Shown piece after piece: positions 55,335-64,000 of a stretch of 64,000 nucleotides of DNA. The translations under genes and the position numbers were made by a program. The DNA comes from Peromyscus leucopus (lineage: Eukaryota > Chordata > Mammalia > Rodentia > Cricetidae). The first letter of the stretch is position 1, and each line of letters starts with the position of its first letter. The stretch lies in the NCBI RefSeq assembly GCF_004664715.2, contig NC_051070.1, positions 73,447,231 to 73,511,230 of the forward strand, written 5' to 3'. The notes beneath the pieces are model-generated. The model worked only from the letters and a program-made list of their open reading frames with translations. It had not been told where the DNA came from and did not search any database.

Positions 55335-58300
55335 TAGGGCCATGTATTCATCTGGGTTCTCTAGAAGAACAGAACTGATAAAAAGAATATATATAAGCAA
55401 TTTATTAGGTTATGATATGACTATTCCAACAATGCCTGTCCCTCAGCAGAAAGTCCAGGAATCCAATAATTATTTATTTCATGAGGGTGGATGTCTCAGC
55501 TCATCTTGAGTAGAAGTGGGCTTTAATTCCAGGGGAGGAATGGACTTTCCAGTTAGAGTGAGGGCAAGTGGCAAGTGCTTCCCTTTTCTATGTCCTCTAT
55601 ATAGGCTGCCACCAGAAGGTGTGGAACAGATTGAAGGTGGATCTTCCTACCTCAAAGATCCAGGTTTAGAGTGGAACTTCCCATCTCAAATGATTTAAAT
55701 AAGAAAAATACCTCACAGCTATGACACATACTTTATATACTTGCGGGTTTATTTAAGTCTACATGTATTCAAGTTGACAACCAAGAATAGCCATCACAAA
55801 TCCACTCTTTGTCATCTTTGCACACAATCGTATCTCCTTATGTCATGCTTAATTTCCACGACATAAAAACAACAATCATATTCTAATTATGCATCACATG
55901 ATATAACTATTCCATGTAAAAATCACAAACATGTTATGTGTTTAACTAGTTCACAGTTATATCAAACACGCTATAAATACCTCATGTACAACTATAAATA
56001 CATTACATATTTTAGAATAGGTGGCAATGTCCCTTAAAATACATTTTAGTATCTTAAAATTTAAATATGATAACCACTGATATTCTCTTAATTGATGTTA
56101 CATTACATGAAGAAGTAATTGATGGAAGAAAACATAAATATCTGTACAAACACAGTCTTAATAGAATATGACAGAAACATAGAAATTATAATCCTCATTC
56201 CTAAAACAGGTCATGAGTTTTAGATGGTATTTAAACTACATACCTGTAATACCCTTTCTGTATTTTCTCCACCCTCAGCAAGCACCTTGGGAGGTCTTGT
56301 TTTTTTTTTTTCTTGGAGGGGTGAGCCAATCGTTTATTCCTGAAGGGTTTGGGCTCTTTGTCATTATGCTTGGATTAGATTGTTGTAGTTTCCCATTGAC
56401 TTTAATTACAGAATGTGGTAGTGACACTAAGAGATGTCCTAAATATCTCCTGTGCTACAGACATAATTATTCTTACCTTACTGTGGGAATGCAACCCAAT
56501 TTCTTCTCAGTAATCTGGATCTATGGCCAATTTTCACACTGTTACTCCTTCCTTAGCCTGTTGAATGAAGGACATCAGAAGCCCAAAGTGGCCATGGTGA
56601 GGTCTGAGTTTTTAGTTCAATGAAATATTTGTCATGTCTCCAAACATAAGTGCTCTCCTCTCTGGAACCAAAGCTTCTAGGCCAGCAGAACTTAAGGTCA
56701 TGGGAAGAGAAAACAAAAATTTTCCTAGGGATTAATAGGAATGATAGTGAATGGAACTATTTCATTTGTGCTCCTTGATTCCTGGACCACTGAATCTTAA
56801 TTCTGGGGAAAACCATACTATATATTGGATGCTGATTCAAAGCATTTATTGCCTTCTGAAGAACCCTGACTAACAGCCCTCCAGACTGCTGCCAACTAAT
56901 TGACTCTATAATTATCTCTTCAAAAGGCATTTCCATTGTTCTATCAGCTCAGCTGATTCGGAATGTTGGGGAACATGGTAAGACCAGTGGATTTCATGAT
57001 TGTGAGCACATTATTATACTTCCTTGGCTGTGAAGTGAGTTTTCTTGATCAGAAGCAGTGCTGTGTTGAATACTATAATGGTGGATAAGGCATTGTGTAA
57101 GTCCACAAATGGTAGTTTTGGCATAAGCATTATGTACATGAATGACAAATTTATAACAAAACTGAGTATTCCAATAGGATAAAGTGTTGTCCTTTACGTG
57201 AAGGAAGAGGTCCAATGTAGTCAATCTACCACCAGATTCCTGGCTAGTTATTCTGGGGAAATATGCCAATTCAGGGCTTCAGCATTTGTCTCTGCCATTA
57301 GCAGTTCTAGCACACAGAAGTAGCTGTAGCAATGCAAGACTTAAAGTGAGTAGAAGTCCATGTTGTAGAGCCTATGCCTATCCTCCATCTCTGCCACTAA
57401 GGGCCACTTTGATAATGGGCTCATTTGGGCAATGAGAGAGGTAGTCTGGGAAAGAGGCTGACTGTTTACACAACAGATCATCCTATTTATCTGGTTATTG
57501 AACTTGTACTCTGCTGAAGTTATCTTTTGATGAGTATTTACATGGGACTCAGTATCTTCATATTCTTAGCCAATTTGGAGAAATCTATCCATACATCTCT
57601 TCCCCAGATGTCATTCTCACAAGATGATCATGCTCTTTCTAACTTTCTTTCTAATCATGCTCTTTCTAACTCTCTTACCATTCAGGCAACCCATTGGCTA
57701 AAGCCCATCAATTGGTGAATATTTGCACAACTGGTCATTTCTCTTTCCAAGCAAAATGGACGACTCTGTGTATAACCTGAAGTTCTGACCATTATAAAGA
57801 TTTCCCTCCGTCAGTGTCTTTCAGGGTTATCCTAGAAAGGGATTGTAATGCTTCAGTTGTCCACTTCTGGGTCATACCTGCATAATGTTTAGAACTATTT
57901 CTAAACCAGGCCCTAGTCTTCTCTACCAGCTGACTATAAGGCACACCCCATAAGACTATAGGTGCATGCTTGGGAGCAGAAGGCATTGTAACAAGAGGAG
58001 AAGCCATAGGTATTTGCATAACTTCTTCATGTCGCTTGTGCCTTTAAGAACTTCTCAGATGACATCACACATAAACCATTTCAATTTGATAATGGACTTC
58101 TGCTGTGCACATCCTACTTTATGGTCTTTTGGGTCAGATAATACCCTTAGAAGGAATATCTAATAATTATAATACCTTAAAAAGGGTATCTCTACATGCA
58201 CAATACCACTGGACTCCTAAAAGTTTCACTGAGGTAGCAGGCCCTTGAAATTTGGTTTGATTTATTTCCCATCCTCTGGTGGGGATATGTGTTATCAACA

Positions 58301-59180
58301 AGTCCAAAGTAATTGCTACCTCCCACTCACTTGGTCAATTAGCATACTGTTATTGACATAGTGGGCCAGTGTGATATTTTTAAAAAGAGATAGACAATAG
58401 AGAACACTTCAAACCAAGTCGTTACACAGGGATAAAAAATTAAAACAACCTTGAGATAAAACTGCAAAGGTATACTGCTGGCCTTGCCAACTGAAAGCAA
58501 ATTGCTTCTGGTGGTCCTTACAAACAGATTACCCACCCCCAATGCATTTGCTAGACCAGTTTCTGCAGACTATGTCCCAGTGTATGTGTTAATCTGCTCA
58601 AGTAAGGATGCACATCTGCTCCAGTGACTGCAACCAGAGCCGCTTTTGATTATGTTTTCAATAGTCAGCTGTCTTCTTCATGACATATTTGTCTTCTGTA
58701 TTTGCCAAATAGAAGAGTTAAAGGGAACCTCAAGACCTGAAACTGTCAAGTTCCTGATGGGTGACACTAATTTCTGCTATTCCTTCTAGACTATGATATT
58801 TTCTTTGGTTCACCATTTTCAGTGGTAGAGGCAGCTCCAATGGCTTCCTTTTGCCTTTCTGACTGTAATAGCTCTTACTACTCAAGTCAGGGAACCAAAC
58901 TTTGAATTCTCCAGACTTCTTCACATATCTATCCAAAATATACATTCTGGAACTGGGGGAATAACTACATACTGAGTTCAGGAACCACTGAACATACCAT
59001 GAGTTGGAATTCAGGTTCAACTCCATTAATTACCTAGCTTCCATAAGTCCCTACTTTAACTGGAGGGACAAATGCTTCCTTGGGTCTCCTGGAATCATTA
59101 CCAATTCTGAATTGGCATCCAATAGATCCCCAAAAGTCTGAGTGTTTCCTTTCCCCCAGTGTAATGTTACCCTTGTAAAA
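55335..59180 (-). mobile_element. Decayed ERV, minus strand (LTR-like end, integrase, RT)
   Basis: Same family as 46931-50385. 55340-55830 parallels the LTR-like repeat ('gggttctctagaagaacagaactgat', 'caagttgacaaccaagaatagcc'). 56170-56420 parallels 48760-48990, and 58190-59150 parallels 49230-49930. Unlike the first copy it keeps about 1.8 kb between RT and the 3' end. The antisense frame 56994-57269 looks like an integrase core (TTLDLF then ASDQ, in positions of the catalytic aspartates). At about 58340 the RT box reads YVNN. No functional gene. Confidence 0.65.
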
Positions 59181-59532
59181 GGCAGTAGGTCACTATGGGG
59201 AAGGATGGGAGAAAGACTAACAGTAAAACTCTTAGGTATTTAGCAAATTCCTTCCTCGGGGGACCTGGCCATCCCTTCATTCAAGGGGTTTCAAGTTTGC
59301 TTAAGTCAGAGAATTGGACCACTTTCTGAGATTCTCTCTTGCTAGGATCCAATGTAGCATTTCCCCCTTTGTTTGGTTTTTCTTCCTTCTTATACACAGA
59401 CCAAACAAAAATGCAATAAGCTTCTTATTATTTCATGCCTGAAAGCAACATGACTGATGAGCCAGTTTCATAGGTGGCCAAGCTTGTATCTCACCCTGGC
59501 AGCAGAACTTGGCAGTGTAAGAGTCACCCAGG
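59181..59532. other. Probable 5' continuation of the ERV, unresolved
   Basis: Follows the RT region on the minus strand. No LTR was recognised at this end. Confidence 0.35.
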
Positions 59533-59803
59533 TGCTACAGGTTTTTTTTTATATTTTATTTTATTTTTTATTTTACAATACTATTCAGTTCTACATAATA
59601 GCCACCGATTCCCTTGTTCTCTCCCTTCCTGCCTCCCTCCCCTTCCCCCCAGCCCACCCCCCATTCTCACCTCCTCCAGATCAAGGTCTCCCCCGAGGAC
59701 TGGGAACAACCTGATAGACTCAGTCCAGGCAGGTCCAGTCCCCTCCTCCCAGATTGAGCCAAGCGTTGGCTGTTTGAAACCTGGGACTTATGCTACAGGT
59801 TTT
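59533..59803 (-). mobile_element. Short L1 3' end with 13-bp TSD
   Basis: 245-bp antisense L1 3' terminus (59546-59790) between 'tgctacaggtttt' copies at 59533-59545 and 59791-59803. Same 3' end as the L1s at 23111 and 36200. Confidence 0.9.
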
Positions 59804-60480
59804 GAAGGCATGAAGGAGTCATGGAGAGCAGCTGAAGTTTGGCACTATGAGAGGCCATTGGTGGAGGTGCAGCCTCAGTGCCAGTTGAAGGCCCTGGTTT
59901 GAAGGGGTCATGAAGAAAAATTGAGGCTTGGTACCATAAAGAGAGTCTGGAATGCTAATGGTGAAAGTACAGCTCAGTTGCAGCAGAAGACCTAAACATT
60001 CTGGAAATGCCAGTACCACGGGATAACCACAGGAAAAGAGCAGCTGATGGGAGTGGAACCTGCCAGAACTTGGAAGACAAGCTGTGTGTGCTGTAGAGGG
60101 GAGAGCTAGAGGAGTGACCCAAGCTCTTTGGAAGAGCCCAGAAGATTTCCAGTGGCTTCCAGTATTGGACATTGCTTTTATCTGATTGTGACTGTGCCCT
60201 GATATTTCCCTGTTGAACTAAGGAAATATTTAACCTCTTTTTGATTTTACATGAGTCCGCAATTGAAAGACTGAATTTTAAAAGAGATTTTAGGTTTTAA
60301 AAGAGACTTTGGATGTTTAAAGAGATGGAATTTTGGAGTGTTTGAATTTGTAAAGACTGTGGGAATTTTTTAATTTTGAAGTATTTCATATTGTGTTATT
60401 AATGTGTTATCTTAGGGATTAATAAGAAAGAAAAAGTTGTAGCTTAACAGTGATTTATTTGTGTGTCAAGTTCACAAAAG
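59804..60480 (+). repeat. Older rodent repeat, class unsettled
   Basis: Contains serial 'aaagagactttggatgtttaaagagatgg' phrases (60280-60340) and leads directly into the next repeat. A familiar rodent interspersed sequence, not assigned. Confidence 0.4.
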
Positions 60481-61075
60481 GTCAGTTGTGTTGGATAGTT
60501 TTAGGTCAACTTGACACAAGCTGATGCCATCTGAGAGGAGAGAATTGCAACTAAAATAATGGTTCCAAGGTGGTAGTGGCATATGCCTTTAATTACAGCA
60601 TTTGGGAGGCAGAGCTAGGCAAATCTCTATGAGTTCAAGGCCAACCTGGTCTACAAAGTAAGTTCCAAGACAGCCAATGATGTTACACAGAGAAACATCC
60701 CCGACCCTCAGTGGCTCATAAGATCAGGTTGTAAGAGGGCCTGTATGGCATTTTCTTAGTGATTGATGGGGGAGAGCCCAGCCTCAGCCCATTGTGGTTG
60801 GTACCATTCCTAGGCTTATGGTTTCTAGGTTTCATAAGAAAGCAGGCTGAGCAAACCATGGGAAGTAAGCCAGTAAACAGCACCCCTCAAGGGTTTCTAC
60901 ATTAGATCCTGCCTCCAGGTTCCTGCCTGCTTGAGTTCCTGTCCTGACTTCTTCAATGATATACAGTGATACGGAAGTATAAACTAAACAAACCCCTTTC
61001 CTCTCCAACTTGCCTTTTGGTCATGATGTTTCACTACAGCAATAAAAACCCTAATTAGGACACTGCACTGGCATA
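60481..61075 (+). repeat. Rodent medium-reiterated repeat with B1 insert
   Basis: 'caacttgacacaagctgatg', 'tcttagtgattgatggggg', 'gaaagcaggctgagcaaacc' and 'gcaataaaaaccctaattagg' are blocks of a common rodent repeat. Part is present in antisense at 22865-23096. A B1 (60567-60711, plus strand) interrupts it. Confidence 0.6.
60567..60711 (+). mobile_element. B1 SINE
   Basis: 'ggtggtagtggcatatgcct', 'gggaggcagagctaggcaaa' and 'aaggccaacctggtctacaaag' are B1 blocks. Moderately diverged. Confidence 0.85.
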
Positions 61076-61529
61076 TTATTTACTTTTCTCTTTTCCTGAA
61101 AGAATGTTGGACAAAAACAACTTTGACAATGAAATATTCATTTATACTTACGGTTTAAAGGTGCAGTTCATTGAGGCAAAGAATGTATAATGACTGAATT
61201 GTCAACTGTAAAGTTTTTTGTTCATATCTTAGTTGAACACGAAGTAGAGGTTTTTGCTAGAAACAGAGCAAGACTACAACCCTCAGGATCTGTCTCCAGC
61301 AACCCATTTCCTCCGCCCACCATTTGCAGCATATTCTCTCCAAGAAAGAAATGAAAGTTAAAGCAAAGTCAACTAGAAAATGATTACTAGAAATTAAGAA
61401 GCAAATGGTAAGTTGGTTGGAATTAGCAGCTGGATTTGATCAGTACATGCTATATACATGTATGTAAATATATGACTGACCTCATTAATATAAACAACAA
61501 ATATGTGCTATTAAAAAACTAAAATATTT
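61076..61529. other. Unassigned sequence
   Basis: No gene or named repeat. Confidence 0.4.
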
Positions 61530-61672
61530 AATCATTATGATGGTGCATGCCTAAAATTCCAGTACTTAGGAGGTAGAGACAGGTGGATCTCTGTGACTTT
61601 GAGGCCATTCTTGTCTACAGAATGAGTTCTAGGAAATAGAAAGACCCTGTCTCAAAAAAAAAAAAGAAAAAG
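61530..61672 (+). mobile_element. B1 SINE
   Basis: 'tgatggtgcatgcctaaaat', 'ggaggtagagacaggtggat' and 'agaccctgtctcaaaaa' are B1 blocks, with an A-rich tail. Confidence 0.85.
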
Positions 61673-61810
61673 AAAATTAAAATTATATATAAACTTTTAT
61701 TATCCGATATTAATCAACTCATAGTTTGGAAACATTTGATAATATTCATCTACATAAATATCTGAAATATTCAATAATCTGCTAAAATTTAATTTTAAAG
61801 AGCAAACATA

Positions 61811-61990
61811 GGCCTGGAGAGTTGGATTAGAAGCTAAGAATGTGTCCCAGAATCCACAATGGATGATTTACAACTAACTGTAACTCCACCTCCAGCGGAT
61901 TCAACACCTCTGGCCTTTACAGGCAAGTGCACTCATGTGTGGACCATACCTCAGTACACACATACATAGAATTAACAATAAAATAAAGTG
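61811..61990 (+). mobile_element. B2/B3-like SINE
   Basis: Head 'aggcctggagagttggatta', middle 'aactgtaactccacctccag' and tail 'aataaaataaagtg' are B2-family features. Diverged. Confidence 0.7.
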
Positions 61991-62640
61991 AAAAACATGT
62001 ACATAAAAGTAGACAAAACTTGGCCATGGAATTTACAAATCAAATATTCAAATATGTTAGGAATAATATGAAGATTTTTATAACATTCAATAAGTATAGA
62101 TATGAAATTTTAAATGCCTGTGTGATGCATACAGCAGAATATCAAAAATTTAAAATAATAATATGGCAGCTCTGTTTTATTATTGTTGAAGGCATGTATT
62201 TGAGCTATCATTTTGAAAACTTCAACTGTCTAAGTTAGTTAACACATATATGTGTATCTACCTACATATATGCATACCCTAAACTATATGCGTATATATT
62301 ATTTTATATACACATATATAAATGTTCTATTACCCATTAATTCTACTATGCACTTCTAGTTGTATGTGTATTATATGATATATTTTTAGCTAAGAGGCAC
62401 ATGCAAAATATTCTTTGCAATCTTATATTTGTATTTATATAAATTATTTATCAAGCCATGTGCCAACTTAAAATAAAATTAATGAACACATTATAGCATG
62501 TTAATAAAATGGACTGTGATGTAGCAATGATAAAAAGAGAGTACTGTATAAAAACACAGGTAGAAATTGAACAAAATAAAAAAAATTATACATGATGTAT
62601 TATTTCATTACATTCATTTTTAAATAACCACATAGAGTTG
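61991..62640. other. Unassigned AT-rich sequence
   Basis: No gene or named repeat. Confidence 0.4.
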
Positions 62641-63190
62641 TTTTGTGATAGTTGATCACACTGTGAAATCCAAGACTGTCTCAATAAAATCAACCTTGGA
62701 TCAGCAGGAGGTGAAGCCAGCAACTAGTTGAAATGATGTAGCTATAGAGAGTAAGGAGGAACATGGAATCCAATGGTGCTGAGAATGATTTGAACTGTGG
62801 GGATCAAGAGGTTACAGAGGAGAAGAGTTTTAGTAGGTTGCCTAGACATCACTCTTGTGATATTTTGGTTAAGAAAGTAGCTGCTTTTTGCCCTTGTCTG
62901 AAAAGTTTGCCTGAGGATAAACTGAAGAGTTTTGGATTAATTTTGTTGGCAGAGGAAATCTCAAAACAGGCTAATATAGACTCTGTTGAGTGATTATTAG
63001 TGGTAACTCTAATGAAGATTTATAATGAAAATGATCAAGCTGAGTAGGGTAAATTACAAAATGTAAAATTTAAGGAGAAAAAGAATACCAAAAAGTGCAA
63101 TAGAACTCAGTCCTATGTTCAAGAAAACAGATTAGAAAATGTAATAAAGGGAGCAGTGACCTCAGGGAATTCTTTAAAAGGAATTAAAGA
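62641..63190 (+). mobile_element. Possible ERV gag-leader fragment
   Basis: The open frame 62763-62993 (76 codons, starting MESNGAENDLNC, with a Cys-rich middle 'AAFCPCLKSLPEDK') looks like the start of a retroviral gag-type frame of a class III-like rodent ERV. This is a by-eye impression only. No downstream pol follows. Confidence 0.35.
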
Positions 63191-63194
63191 TTAG

Positions 63195-63321
63195 AGCCAG
63201 GTGTAGTGGTATGTGACTTTAATCCTAGTACTTTAAAGGTAGAGCCTGGTGGATTTCTGAGTTTGAGGCTAGCTTGATCAACAAAGCAAGTTTCAGGACA
63301 GCTATGCTTAGGCAGTAAAAG
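63195..63321 (+). mobile_element. Old B1 SINE
   Basis: 'gccaggtgtagtggtatgtg', 'tttaatcctagtac' and 'gagtttgaggctagcttg' are diverged B1 blocks. Confidence 0.75.
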
Positions 63322-64000
63322 ACAGAAAGCTGGTGAAGGAGGTGAATTGAACAAAAGAGACCTCAAAGCCTGCCCTCACAGTGACACACTTCCTCCAACA
63401 AGACCACATCTACTCCAACAAAGCCACACCTCCTAATAGTGCCATTCCCTATGAGATTATGGGGGCCAACTATATTCAAACTACCATGTTCCACTTCCTG
63501 GCTCCCATAAGCTTGTAACAATATCATAATGCAAAATTCATTAGTGAAACTTCAAAAGTCCCCATAGTCTATCACAGTCTCAACAATGTTTTAAAGTCCA
63601 AAATTCAAAGTCTCTTCTCAGATTCATGCAATCTCTTCAATAATTGAAGGAGGAGTTCATATTCCAGCCCTGGAAAGTGGCAGAACTTGGCAGCTTTGGC
63701 CACATGGTTCTGGCTTTAGAATTAAGGATGGAAAAAGTGGGTTATAGAATTTGCTTCTGAGCCTAAGGAAAGCCACTGAGGTCAGGCATGTGTCAGGGGT
63801 GACTCTGAATACAAACCTGGTAGAGAGGCCATTGCCTGAAGTTGTGAAGTTGAAGCCTGGATTGTCTTGGAAAGCTCAAGATGTTAGAGATGCTAGGGCC
63901 ATAAGATATTTGCTGAGGAAAGCTGCCAAGAGAATACTGAACCAGCCCAAGAGAAATAAGTGTGTTGCAGTCAACAAAGCTAAATAGAGTTGGAGATCTC
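63322..64000 (+). repeat. Rodent repeat, class unsettled
   Basis: 63360-63620 is a common rodent interspersed text ('cctccaacaagaccacatct', 'cccatagtctatcacagtctc'). The 78-codon frame 63751-63987 (basic, ends in KRNKCVAVNKAK) has no product I recognise and may be the leader of an ERV running off the window. Confidence 0.4.

Noticed and set aside
59474..59902. 142-codon open frame
   Set aside because: Spans a truncated L1 insertion and its two TSDs, so it mixes unrelated sequences.

Overview
The window is mammalian nuclear DNA from a murid-like rodent, most likely a cricetid (hamster, vole or deer-mouse group). I base this on recent B1 SINEs of the type that reads into 'ggaaaggcgcaaagctacacag', B4 and B2 SINEs, and rodent L1, ERVK-type LTR and RMER-like repeats. 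All family names were assigned by eye and from memory, without a database search.

Three intact single-exon olfactory receptor genes lie on the plus strand. They look like OR4K2 (12.4 kb), OR4K5 (41.8 kb) and OR4K1 (54.1 kb), the same order and orientation as I recall for the human 14q11.2 OR4 cluster. Each open frame starts shortly after a plausible 3' splice site, as expected for a receptor gene with non-coding upstream exons. I see no other intact protein-coding gene and no tRNA, rRNA or CRISPR array.

Most of the rest is layered retroelement debris. 0-12 kb: L1 fragments, the 3' half of an endogenous retrovirus (ERV) with its LTR (3.4-5.6 kb), and a 5'-truncated L1 (6.1-9.7 kb). 14-24 kb: old SINEs, L1 pieces and a solo LTR. 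24-27 kb: an L1 with an inverted 5' part. 27-29.6 kb: the most unusual locus, a TGFBR1-derived mRNA segment in which exon 1 is joined in frame to exon 4, lying between ERV segments and followed by a polypurine tract and an LTR. 29.9-32.6 kb: a second copy of the ERV 3' half, carrying a B1 and a solo LTR. 32.6-37.2 kb: an L1 carrying a solo LTR and a twin-primed L1. 43-46.5 kb: two minus-strand L1 5' regions. 46.9-50.4 and 55.3-59.2 kb: two decayed minus-strand ERVs with reverse-transcriptase and integrase remnants. 59-64 kb: older rodent repeats and a short gag-like open frame.

The receptors presumably act as odorant GPCRs of olfactory sensory neurons. The repeats have no evident shared function, but their nesting gives a readable insertion history, because several insertions have clear target-site duplications (TSDs) and related copies serve as empty-site controls.
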